63,533 bases of DNA, taken from a virus. Shown piece after piece: positions 49,787-57,670 of the stretch. The stretch's first letter is position 1. Each line of letters begins with the position of its first letter. The DNA lies in IMG/VR virus record IMGVR_UViG_3300010157_000065, positions 1 through 63,533 of that record. One strand, given 5' to 3'. The notes beneath the pieces were generated by a model that was given only the letters and a program-made list of their open reading frames with translations, had not been told where the DNA came from and did no database searches. A program made the translations under genes and the position numbers.

Positions 49787-49814
49787 AACAAAAGAAAAGA
49801 AAAGAAAAGAAATT

Positions 49815-50102
49815 ATGAAATTAAAAAAAGATTTACAAGTAAACATGAGCTGGGATAATAACAAGGGATACTACAATGGATTGGTATCTAACTTCCCTCT
49901 TTCAAATGGTCTTAAAGCTGATTTTAATCTAAGAGTAGCTTGTGTTGAGAATGTGTACAGAAATGCTGATGACTATGATATGCTAAGGATTGATGTAGAA
50001 GATCTAAAAGTATTCACTCACACCAATGATTACATTCAATTTAAAGGAGGACAAGAGAGAGAATTAATTAATAGTATTCAAACTAGAGTAACATGGGGAT
50101 AG
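49815..50102 (+). CDS. Small early protein
   Basis: A 95-residue protein (MKLKKDLQVNMSWDNNKGYY) with strand-rich SNGLKADFNLRVACVENVYR and a KGGQERELINSIQTRVTWG end. It is preceded by a 10-copy-like AAAAG run. Its stop overlaps the next start by ten bases. No family is recognised. Confidence 0.5.
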   Translation: MKLKKDLQVNMSWDNNKGYYNGLVSNFPLSNGLKADFNLRVACVENVYRNADDYDMLRIDVEDLKVFTHTNDYIQFKGGQERELINSIQTRVTWG

Positions 50103-50470
50103 CTATAGAAAAATATATAGATGGGGATAATAGAGGTAAAGAAAACTTGGTATTTACCTTATATATGTCAAACCCTCCAATAAATAATTTTAAAGACTAC
50201 GTTATTCTAAGTGGAGATTTATACAGACACAGTAATGTTTCTGATTGCATAACCACCTATGCTTATATGAATACTGATATGTACCTTGATTTAATCCTAG
50301 ATAAAATAAAATATAAAGACCAAGAAGGAGATTTTATATTTACATCTGGAGTAATAGGAAATTTTAAAAAACTATCAAAGCCTGAGCGTAAAAAAAATAT
50401 CTACTTAGAAAGCGGAATACTAGGAATACACAAAAAAGAAGAGTTTAAAGTTATAAAAGAAGTAATATGA
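50093..50470 (+). CDS. Small early protein
   Basis: A 125-residue protein (MGIAIEKYIDGDNRGKENLV) with mixed strands and helices, including VILSGDLYRHSNVSDCITTY and a basic end, YLESGILGIHKKEEFKVIKE. It is coupled to both neighbours by overlaps (ATGA downstream). The function is unknown. Confidence 0.5.
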   Translation: MGIAIEKYIDGDNRGKENLVFTLYMSNPPINNFKDYVILSGDLYRHSNVSDCITTYAYMNTDMYLDLILDKIKYKDQEGDFIFTSGVIGNFKKLSKPERKKNIYLESGILGIHKKEEFKVIKEVI

Positions 50471-50871
50471 CACACATAAAAAAAAGGTTTTTAGATGAGT
50501 TTATAAATGATATTGAGGTTAATGAACCAAAAGTTATCTCAGATTCTATAGTAGATAATGTAATACAAAGCTTTAGGGAGCGTTCTAACGTAGGAATTAA
50601 GAAATATGGTGTAACGCTAGACAGAGAAGATTTAAGTCCTTTAGAATGGATCTCTCACCTCCAACAAGAATTACAAGATGCTATCCTTTATGCGGAGAAG
50701 TTAAAGGGGGATTTGGCTGAGGATAGTGAAAGTAAAACCTCTTACCATTTACTAAAAGTAGAGGAGGTTAATATTAAATCTAATTTCGGACACTCTATTC
50801 ATAGAAACTTCAATCAGGTTTGTCTTGAGTATTCTTTAGATGGTAAAGTAGTAACATTAAATATAACATAA
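50467..50871 (+). CDS. MazG-like pyrophosphohydrolase-type protein
   Basis: A 134-residue protein whose first 90 residues carry RERSNVGIKKYGVTLDREDL followed by SPLEWISHLQQELQDAILYA (about residues 38-77). This EWxxHxxEExxDxxxYxE pattern belongs to phage members of the MazG superfamily, in which acidic residues bind metal for nucleoside triphosphate cleavage. A second gene of the same class follows. It may adjust nucleotide pools or the host alarmone level. Confidence 0.65.
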   Translation: MTHIKKRFLDEFINDIEVNEPKVISDSIVDNVIQSFRERSNVGIKKYGVTLDREDLSPLEWISHLQQELQDAILYAEKLKGDLAEDSESKTSYHLLKVEEVNIKSNFGHSIHRNFNQVCLEYSLDGKVVTLNIT

Positions 50872-50880
50872 GAAAAAAAA

Positions 50881-51303
50881 ATGAGGAAAGAAATAAATAA
50901 TTTAATTGAATTTAACGAGGCGTTTGAAATTAAGTTTCCATCGTCTCCTTTGTTAGTAGATGCTAAGACACAAGAGTTAAGAGTTAATCTATTGTTAGAG
51001 GAATTGGAAGAGTATAGAGTAGCAAATACTAGGGGAGATATTACTGAGGTATTAGATGCTATTGGAGATATGCTTTATATAGTGATAGGTACAGCAGTTC
51101 AACACGGTATGCAGAATATAGTTGAGGAAGCTTTTAGAATTATTCATTCTTCTAATATGAGTAAGCTAGATAAAGATGGGAGACCAATTATTAATGGAGA
51201 CCAAACTTATGATGGTAGAAAGCCTATAGGTAAGGTTTTAAAGAGTGATATGTACTGGAGTCCTACAGAGAAATTAAATAACTTAATATGTAAACAAGGA
51301 TAG
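50881..51303 (+). CDS. MazG-like nucleoside triphosphate pyrophosphohydrolase
   Basis: A 140-residue protein with FNEAFEIKFPSSPLLVDAKT, then LLLEELEEYRVANTRGDITE and VLDAIGDMLYIVIGTAVQHG (about residues 40-79), which give the E-x-x-E and E-x-x-D metal ligands of the all-alpha pyrophosphohydrolase fold. The later SSNMSKLDKDGRPI and an end typical of the phage branch fit well. It removes pyrophosphate from noncanonical or excess nucleotides. Confidence 0.8.
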   Translation: MRKEINNLIEFNEAFEIKFPSSPLLVDAKTQELRVNLLLEELEEYRVANTRGDITEVLDAIGDMLYIVIGTAVQHGMQNIVEEAFRIIHSSNMSKLDKDGRPIINGDQTYDGRKPIGKVLKSDMYWSPTEKLNNLICKQG

Positions 51304-51306
51304 GTT

Positions 51307-51402
51307 ATGAAATATTTATTGTTAATAGTAGCTTATGAGATGATAAGGGATAAGGCAATATGGCTTTGGTATTATTTAATTAAAAAAGGAGGAGGAGAGT
51401 AA
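51307..51402 (+). CDS. Membrane micropeptide
   Basis: A 31-residue peptide (MKYLLLIVAYEMIRDKAIWL, then WYYLIKKGGGE) that is amphipathic and hydrophobic. It starts three bases after the MazG stop and overlaps the next start by one base (TAATG). It is probably real but of unknown function. Confidence 0.4.
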   Translation: MKYLLLIVAYEMIRDKAIWLWYYLIKKGGGE

Positions 51403-51647
51403 TGAAAGCAAAATTAATATTTGACACGACAGACCCAGACGACAGACAAGAGTTTTTAAGATGTAGCAAATCACTCGATATGTCATTAGCATTATGGGAT
51501 GTAATGCACCTAAGAAAGAAGTTAGCGACAAGATACGAGGTTGAAAACAATTCAAATAATGATGTGTTTGATGGAATAGATGGTTTTGCTGATGAGGTCT
51601 TAGAAATCCTAGACAAATATAATATTAACTTAGATGAATTAGTGTAA
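51402..51647 (+). CDS. Conserved small phage protein
   Basis: An 81-residue protein with KAKLIFDTTDPDDRQEFLRC followed by SKSLDMSLALWDVMHLRKKL. The F-----DD--EF--------L-LW----LR-K pattern is shared by small proteins of many phages. The function is unknown. Its start overlaps the micropeptide stop. Confidence 0.55.
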   Translation: MKAKLIFDTTDPDDRQEFLRCSKSLDMSLALWDVMHLRKKLATRYEVENNSNNDVFDGIDGFADEVLEILDKYNINLDELV

Positions 51648-51684
51648 CAATGGAAAACAAAATTAATGTAACTATAGAATAATT

Positions 51685-52266
51685 ATGAAAAATAAAGTAA
51701 AATATTTTATTAAAGGTTTTGATTACCTAAGAGTATATAACTCTCCTTTTAAACCACCAAAGATTAAGTTGTATTTTGGGAAGGTAGCTATAGGAACTCC
51801 AATATTCTTCCCTAGAAAGTGGGTTAAATTCACCCAAGTAGATAGAGTAGAAGCTGCAATAAAAAATATAAATGACCCTAAAAAAGTAGTGAAGAGTTTT
51901 AATGAATGGTACGAACACTATAAAGGATATTCTAAGGCAATCCCTAAAAAGATAGGTTTTGATTTTGTAAGTCTTGGATGGAAAACCAAATACGATAGCT
52001 ATAGACACGAATGGAATCCCTTAATTAGTTTTGTATTCTTTAAGTGGCAGATAGCTTTAATGTTTATTCCTGAACACGATATGCACTATTGGGAATCCTG
52101 GTTATACTATACAAGAGAGACGGATAAATCCGCCCCTATAGCTGAAAGAATAGCTCAATGTCGGAAAGAAGCACCACAGACTTGGAGTAGAATGACAAAT
52201 CCTATAGGCACAAAAGAAACCATAGATTATTATGAATTAATTTTAAAAGATAAATACAATGGCTGA
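51685..52266 (+). CDS. Conserved phage protein of unknown function
   Basis: A 193-residue basic aromatic protein with IGTPIFFPRKWVKFTQ and FVSLGWKTKYDSYRHEWNPL followed by ISFVFFKWQIALMFIP (about residues 35-130). I recall a similar plan in other Bacteroidetes phages. The hydrophobic FVFFKWQIALMFI could be a buried or membrane strand. The C-terminal part, AERIAQCRKEAPQTWSRM, is helical. It overlaps the next gene by eight bases. Confidence 0.5.
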   Translation: MKNKVKYFIKGFDYLRVYNSPFKPPKIKLYFGKVAIGTPIFFPRKWVKFTQVDRVEAAIKNINDPKKVVKSFNEWYEHYKGYSKAIPKKIGFDFVSLGWKTKYDSYRHEWNPLISFVFFKWQIALMFIPEHDMHYWESWLYYTRETDKSAPIAERIAQCRKEAPQTWSRMTNPIGTKETIDYYELILKDKYNG

Positions 52267-52585
52267 TATTTCAATGTGTGAAAACATCACTTGCCCTTCA
52301 AAAGAATATTGTTATAGATACACAGCAACTCCAAATGAGTTCAGACAGTCTTATGGAGTATTTACTCTTGAAGAAGATGAGATTAATTGCAGCCACTTTT
52401 ATCCTAATGGAAAAGACTCTAACAAGTGTAAACTAAGAGGCGTTAAACGCGATGGGGAGATATGTAATTTAGATTACTGTACTTACCCAAAATGTGTTCA
52501 AGATAGTTACTGCCCTAAATGTCATAAGATAGATGGAGAACACAAGATGAGCTGTGAAACAAGAAAGGTAACTATTTTGTTGTAA
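52259..52585 (+). CDS. Cysteine-rich putative zinc-binding protein
   Basis: A 108-residue protein with 13 Cys arranged in several CxxC-like and longer pairs (CENITCPSKEYC, CNLDYCTYPKCVQDSYC, CPKCHKIDGEHKMSC), which suggests two or more zinc sites. The first part resembles short phage proteins with C-----CP-----CYR. It could bind nucleic acid or protein. The function is not known. Confidence 0.5.
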   Translation: MADISMCENITCPSKEYCYRYTATPNEFRQSYGVFTLEEDEINCSHFYPNGKDSNKCKLRGVKRDGEICNLDYCTYPKCVQDSYCPKCHKIDGEHKMSCETRKVTILL

Positions 52586-52590
52586 CTTTG
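52583..52590 (+). promoter_or_regulatory. -7 box TAACTTTG adjoining a start codon
   Basis: TAACTTTG ends 4 bases before the ATG at 52595 and overlaps the stop of the preceding gene. As at 29722, the message would be nearly leaderless. Confidence 0.5.
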
Positions 52591-52594
52591 CCTT

Positions 52595-53041
52595 ATGGGA
52601 AAGAATATATCAAGAGCAATTAAGACCACATACAAAGGAAAGAAATTCCAAAGCAGATTAGAACAACACCTATTTCAGTTGTTTGATGATGCTGGGGTAA
52701 AGATTAAGTATGAGGAAGAAGTGTTCACAATCATAGATAAATTTCATTTCCCTAATGCTTCTTATGAGAAAACCATTAATAGTAAAGGTACTCTTATAAA
52801 CAAAGGTGAGAAAACTCACTTAGCAATCAAATACACTCCTGATTTTACATTGGATATTGGTGATTTAAAGGTAGTTATAGAAACAAAAGGATTAGTAACT
52901 GACGTGTACGCAATGAGAATGAAACTATTTAAAAAGTATATAGCAGACAATAATCTAAACTATGTTATATATGTTCCAAGAAACCAAGCACAGAATAAAT
53001 GGGTGTTTGATGAGGTAATGAAATTAATTAAGGTGGTATAG
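52595..53041 (+). CDS. T7 endonuclease I-like PD-(D/E)XK nuclease
   Basis: A 148-residue protein with FQSRLEQHLFQLFDDAGVKI (Glu of motif I, about residues 18-37), YTPDFTLDIGDLKVVIETKG (about 88-107), where the Asp and E-x-K are the catalytic set, and a following helix. In size and motif spacing it fits the phage T7 endonuclease I and Holliday junction resolvase type, which clears branched DNA before packaging. It is the last rightward gene, before the bidirectional terminator. The TTCACAATCA motif lies within the gene (52724-52733). Confidence 0.72.
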   Translation: MGKNISRAIKTTYKGKKFQSRLEQHLFQLFDDAGVKIKYEEEVFTIIDKFHFPNASYEKTINSKGTLINKGEKTHLAIKYTPDFTLDIGDLKVVIETKGLVTDVYAMRMKLFKKYIADNNLNYVIYVPRNQAQNKWVFDEVMKLIKVV

Positions 53042-53079
53042 GCGCAAAACTTCTTCCCTTTTCAATAGAACGCAAATTA

Positions 53080-53107
53080 AAAGCCACCAAATGACTTAGG
53101 TGGCTTT
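53080..53107. terminator. Bidirectional terminator between convergent blocks
   Basis: A perfect 9-bp stem, AAAGCCACC (53080-53088) with GGTGGCTTT (53099-53107), has a 10-base loop and T-rich flanks on both sides. It separates the rightward block (ending 53041) and the leftward block (ending 53118). Confidence 0.85.
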
Positions 53108-53117
53108 ATTTTTAGTT

Positions 53118-56100
53118 TTATTTATTTCCTTTAGCCATTAACTTGAAGAATGATGCTACACTTGAATCAGATAATATTTTGTTTTCATTAAGTTCTATGG
53201 CTACACTCACAAGTCTTTCAAACTCTTTATTATCTCCACTATTCTTAGCGTCTCTAAGTTTTGTTAAAATAGCTGGCTCAACATCATCTTTTTTCATCTT
53301 CATATATTTAGAGGCATCTTCACTAAATATCTTATTTCTAATCTTTCTTCTTAGTATAGCTGCTTCTGCTGCTTTATTCATTAAACCATTTAACTCGTCA
53401 TTACTTACCCTCAATTTAGTTCCAAACTCCTTAGTTAATGAAGGGTATATTTTACGCATTTGACTATCAATTTTATTTTCTTGACCTTCAGTTGTTTTCG
53501 ATCCGTACTCTTTAAATAGACTCAAGTACTCATTATACATCCTAGTCTTTACATATCTATACATCTTTCCTTCCAAATCAGATATTTCTTTAGGAGATCC
53601 AGTGCGATAAATCTCTTTTTGGTCTTCAATAGTAGGTATTGATGAAAACTTCTCTTGAGACTTCATTGCATTAACGTCTTTAGCAAAAGGTAATATACCT
53701 GTGCCTTGAGCAGTTTTAATTATTCCTGACTTAACATCTCCTTCACCTGCTTCAATATCTTTCCTAACTTCTTCACTTGCTATTCCTAAAGAACCTGTGT
53801 TACTCATTAAGTAATCAAAACCATTTTTAAAACCTCCTGCATTTGGGTCGTAAGAAGTAAAACCAAATGAACTTGCATTTTTATCGTATGCTCCTTCGTA
53901 TGTTACTCCTTGCATATACTTGTCATTAAGGAACTCAGCACCAATATTAACAGCGTTAGATGCGAAGTTACCTGATGCTCCTGTAACAAAGTTTATAGCA
54001 GCTCCTATTAAATCCCTAACTCCTTGTTTCTCTTCTTTCTCATTATCTTTAAATACAGAGTATCCTAGTGCAGACGCTATTCCTGAGAACAAACCTGCTT
54101 GAACAAACCTTTTAGAAGCTGTGTATGCGTATTGACTTGCAAACTTAGACCCTAAAATACCCACATCTTTTCTGTTTATCTTACCATTTGAAACCATATT
54201 ATCCAAAGCCATATATATTCCTGTTTGCTGTCCAGAATTATGTGCTCTAAGGTTGGAGTTAAAGTGGTTTAAAATCACTTCTGATTGTCCAGCGCTAGGT
54301 TTAGTTTGGTACTTACCAGCTACTACATAAGGATTCTTTGACGAAACTATTTGACTAATATCAACGTCTGCTTGTCTAGTAGCTTTATCTAATTGCTTTC
54401 TAAACTTGTCAATATATTCTACATCTCCATCTGATATTTTCTTGTAATTAGGCTTCTCTCCAGCAAGCTCAGTAAACCTGCTTTCAAACAATCCATAAAA
54501 CAAAGGAACTGCAACTGCTTTATCTGGAGTAGCTAATAAAAAATCCCCAAGTTCTTCTACAGTTTTTTGAGTACCTTCCAACATTGAGTCTCTATATAGC
54601 TTCAATAACAACTTCTTTGCAGGACCATCTAAATTACTACTTCCTTGTATTCTTGTTTCAAAAGGAACATCTGCACCACCTTGTCCTCCTATCTTAGGAA
54701 GTTCAAATATATTATTGGCAAAACGAGCAGCTTGTGGAACTTTTAATTCATACATTATTTTGTTGTGGTCTGCTCCACTCTTTAATATGTCGTTGTAAGT
54801 CTTAACTCCATAGAAATACTTTTCAGCGTGAGGAAGTGAATTGACTACGTTTCCAAATAATTCGGGAATAGCTTTAGTAATACCAACCAATTTTACCTTA
54901 GTAACTTTACCAGAGAAAAAACCCAAGAGACCTAATCCCATACCTTTAGAATGTATACCAGCTATGGATTTATGTTGTAAAGACTCTATGGTTTGAACAA
55001 CTATCTTTTGTTCTTCGGTAAGTGTAGGGTCTTTAAGTAGTGATTTTATTAATGCTTGGTCTCTCCTAGTTCTATCTAGTAAATGGTATCTTGTAGAAAC
55101 ATCCTCTAAGTACTTGTGCATCTCCTCTGTTATATCTAAAGATATAGCTTTGTTGCCTCCACCTGTTCCTCCAGTTTTCTCAAGAATATTTCCAGCCTTA
55201 AAGCTAGGCTTAGTAAACTCTAATACCTTATTGTTTATCTCTCTCTCTAAACTCTCTCCTTTACTTATAGTACTACTAAGAGATATTGGTGTATAGTTCT
55301 CTTTTACTTTAAGTACATTACCATCATCATAAAAAGCAGTATCGTAAGCCTTATCTTTTATATCGCTATTGTAGAACTTATCATGTGCTTCTACTATAGC
55401 CTTCTCTGAATCTCCAAAGTTTTTAGAGTTAAAAAAATCTTCAGAATTAAAGTTTAAATCTTTAAATTCATCCACCAATTCTTTAATTACTTTTCTAGTC
55501 TCTTTAGAGTACTTATTATTCTCTCCTTTATCAGAAAAAAACCTATCAGAAAAATACTGATCTACCGATAAATCTTCTTTAGCCCCTGAAGTTTCGTGAA
55601 GTCTTTGTATTACATATAATTTAGCTCTAACTTTTGCTTTAAATATAGCATCAGTATCACTACCGTGAACATCTTGAAGATATTTTTCTATCGGATTTAT
55701 TAATTTCTGTCTAGTGGTTAATATGTATATATCATTTGCTCCAACTTGTTGAGAGCCTTTACCAAAGAATGTACCTGCTAAATCTGTATCCTTAGACCCT
55801 AAAACGGTATCTACTGCGTATTTGTGGTATCTCAATAATTGATTGCTTAAACCGCTTCTTTTTAAAGAGTTCTTACTTTTAATTAAAGAGTTGAAAATAG
55901 CTTTCATTCTTGAAGATGGAGCTAAGTCTTTAAGTTTTAGTTTAGATTGCTCTAGCGCATTCTTTACCTCTTTAGAGCTATTAAATAATTCTATAGAAGC
56001 ATCTATTGTATTCAAGTTTTTATTTATGAAACCATCTCCTATGTTTAGTAAGTGGTCCTTCATATTATCCAAATCTTTATCAGATAAACTATCTAAGTAT

Positions 56101-57134
56101 TCATCAGATACATTATCTAAAACATTATCAATCCTTGACTTTGTTGATTTATCTAAAACACCTATATTCTTTAAATCTCGTATATCGTTCAAAGAGTTTT
56201 TAATGGTTTCTTTTCTCTCGTCTTTTTCTTCTTTAGTAAATGGTTCTTTAGTAGCTCTATTGTTCTTCACATCTACAGAGTTTTTAAAGAAATCCTCATT
56301 GTCTAACAAGTAACTCTCCTCTTCTTTAGATATATTTCCCTCTGAACGCATCTTATCTACAACACTATCAAAACCCTCTGCTTTTAATTCCTCAAAGTCA
56401 TTTAAGAATTGGTCTACCCTTTGTTTTAAATCAACATCTTTAACATTTCTATTCTCATAAGATGCAATTACGTTATTAGCATCAGCTACAAGAGCGTTAA
56501 CGCCTTCTCCTGACATTTTTCCGCTAGATAACTTATCTACTATCTCCTCGTATTTTGGTAGGTATTCAGAAGGTATTCTATCTGGGTTAAGAGATAACAT
56601 TCTTTTAAAAGAGTTTACACTATAAGTGTCTTTGACAACACCTGCTTTTGACAACCTGGTTATTGCTTTACTTCTAGCCTTATTAGAATTGGCTACCTTT
56701 TCTTTGTAGTCAGCAGTATCAAATACTTTATCAACGTGTTCAACAAATTCTGAGATAGCTTTGTTCACGTCTCTTTCTGAACTAATCCTTCCTAGTTTAG
56801 ATATTATAGACTTGTATTGAGCATTGGTTATTTCTTTCTTACCAAGACTTTCTTTGAATATTTTTATAGCGTTTGTTACTCCATCTTTAATGGTTCTCTT
56901 GGTTTCCTTAGCCTTTTCTCCATATGCTTTGTCAGATGCTTTTAATGCTTCTGTACTAGCCTTAAAAACGTCTAAAACTTGACCCTTTAGGTCTTTAACT
57001 TGTTGCTTTAAATCTTCTTTGTAGTCAGCTTCTAATACCCTTCTACCCTCTTCTTTGTTTAGGTATTTTTTGAAAGCAGCATCACTTTTGAAAAATTTAC
57101 CATTATAATTCCAACCATCGCAAGGATTCGCCAT
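53118..57134 (-). CDS. Very large internal virion / ejection protein
   Basis: A 1338-residue, mostly helical and Lys/Asp/Ser-rich protein, the last gene of the leftward virion operon. The start MANPCDGWNYNGKFFKSDAA is followed by long helical stretches (coiled-coil-like around residues 60-390) and a few hydrophobic segments near the C-terminal third (LGLLGFFSGKVTKVKLVGIT, LFSGIASALGYSVF). Large helical proteins at this place in short-tailed phages are ejected with the DNA to form a conduit through the periplasm or are packaged as cargo. It is similar in plan to such proteins in crAss-like phages. No lytic transglycosylase or other enzyme motif was found. Confidence 0.6.
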   Translation of the reverse strand: MANPCDGWNYNGKFFKSDAAFKKYLNKEEGRRVLEADYKEDLKQQVKDLKGQVLDVFKASTEALKASDKAYGEKAKETKRTIKDGVTNAIKIFKESLGKKEITNAQYKSIISKLGRISSERDVNKAISEFVEHVDKVFDTADYKEKVANSNKARSKAITRLSKAGVVKDTYSVNSFKRMLSLNPDRIPSEYLPKYEEIVDKLSSGKMSGEGVNALVADANNVIASYENRNVKDVDLKQRVDQFLNDFEELKAEGFDSVVDKMRSEGNISKEEESYLLDNEDFFKNSVDVKNNRATKEPFTKEEKDERKETIKNSLNDIRDLKNIGVLDKSTKSRIDNVLDNVSDEYLDSLSDKDLDNMKDHLLNIGDGFINKNLNTIDASIELFNSSKEVKNALEQSKLKLKDLAPSSRMKAIFNSLIKSKNSLKRSGLSNQLLRYHKYAVDTVLGSKDTDLAGTFFGKGSQQVGANDIYILTTRQKLINPIEKYLQDVHGSDTDAIFKAKVRAKLYVIQRLHETSGAKEDLSVDQYFSDRFFSDKGENNKYSKETRKVIKELVDEFKDLNFNSEDFFNSKNFGDSEKAIVEAHDKFYNSDIKDKAYDTAFYDDGNVLKVKENYTPISLSSTISKGESLEREINNKVLEFTKPSFKAGNILEKTGGTGGGNKAISLDITEEMHKYLEDVSTRYHLLDRTRRDQALIKSLLKDPTLTEEQKIVVQTIESLQHKSIAGIHSKGMGLGLLGFFSGKVTKVKLVGITKAIPELFGNVVNSLPHAEKYFYGVKTYNDILKSGADHNKIMYELKVPQAARFANNIFELPKIGGQGGADVPFETRIQGSSNLDGPAKKLLLKLYRDSMLEGTQKTVEELGDFLLATPDKAVAVPLFYGLFESRFTELAGEKPNYKKISDGDVEYIDKFRKQLDKATRQADVDISQIVSSKNPYVVAGKYQTKPSAGQSEVILNHFNSNLRAHNSGQQTGIYMALDNMVSNGKINRKDVGILGSKFASQYAYTASKRFVQAGLFSGIASALGYSVFKDNEKEEKQGVRDLIGAAINFVTGASGNFASNAVNIGAEFLNDKYMQGVTYEGAYDKNASSFGFTSYDPNAGGFKNGFDYLMSNTGSLGIASEEVRKDIEAGEGDVKSGIIKTAQGTGILPFAKDVNAMKSQEKFSSIPTIEDQKEIYRTGSPKEISDLEGKMYRYVKTRMYNEYLSLFKEYGSKTTEGQENKIDSQMRKIYPSLTKEFGTKLRVSNDELNGLMNKAAEAAILRRKIRNKIFSEDASKYMKMKKDDVEPAILTKLRDAKNSGDNKEFERLVSVAIELNENKILSDSSVASFFKLMAKGNK

Positions 57135-57137
57135 AAT

Positions 57138-57656
57138 TTACCCTTTAAATAAAACTTTCTCTAATAATAACATCTCAAATTTACTATCTCTATTAGTACC
57201 TTCTACTACATTTAGTTTATCGCTGTACTCAGCAACAGCTTCTTTCTGTGTAGTTCTAAAGAATTGTAAGAAATCAAATACGCACAAATCTCCTATTTTA
57301 AATACCTTTATAGATGTATCTTCATAACCCTCGTATAAAGCAAACTCCATATCGTATGCTTTCTCTATAACATCTACCAAGTCTGTGAACTCTAACACTG
57401 GTTTTAAAATGTTTGAGAGGTCTGGAGTAATATTCCAATCTACTAAGTAATCCTCAATCTTTTTAGCGTGAGTTAATTCATCATCACTCTCTGCTTTAAA
57501 GAATGCTGCGGCTTTAAAAAATCCTTTGTTTTGACACCAATTAGTAGCGCTTCTATAAAAGTAGAATGCTTTAAATTCATCAGGTAATCTCTCAAGTAAT
57601 AAGTTTACTACTTCTTGACTTAACTTCTCTGGTTTCTCAATTTTACTATTATTCAT
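57138..57656 (-). CDS. Ferritin
   Basis: A 172-residue four-helix ferritin. LPDEFKAFYFYRSATNW has Glu27, and FFKAAAFFKAESDDELTHAK has Glu60 and His63. AYDMEFALYEGYE has Glu104, and FLQFFRTTQKEAVAEY has Gln137 and Glu139. These fit the diiron ferroxidase ligands of bacterial ferritins almost one for one, with an offset of ten from E. coli FtnA. The ligand equivalent to its Glu130 is not exactly aligned. The gene lies between two giant internal virion protein genes (3 and 14 bases), so the product may be made late or packaged. It stores or oxidises iron. Confidence 0.82.
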   Translation of the reverse strand: MNNSKIEKPEKLSQEVVNLLLERLPDEFKAFYFYRSATNWCQNKGFFKAAAFFKAESDDELTHAKKIEDYLVDWNITPDLSNILKPVLEFTDLVDVIEKAYDMEFALYEGYEDTSIKVFKIGDLCVFDFLQFFRTTQKEAVAEYSDKLNVVEGTNRDSKFEMLLLEKVLFKG

Positions 57657-57670
57657 ATATTTTTATTTTT

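Noticed and set aside
51651-51683. Ten-codon frame between 51647 and 51685
   Set aside because: Too short, with no overlap or other support.
55843-56313. 156-codon rightward frame within the giant internal protein gene
   Set aside because: Leu/Ser/Phe-rich antisense shadow of a Lys/Asp-rich gene on the other strand; no start context or promoter.
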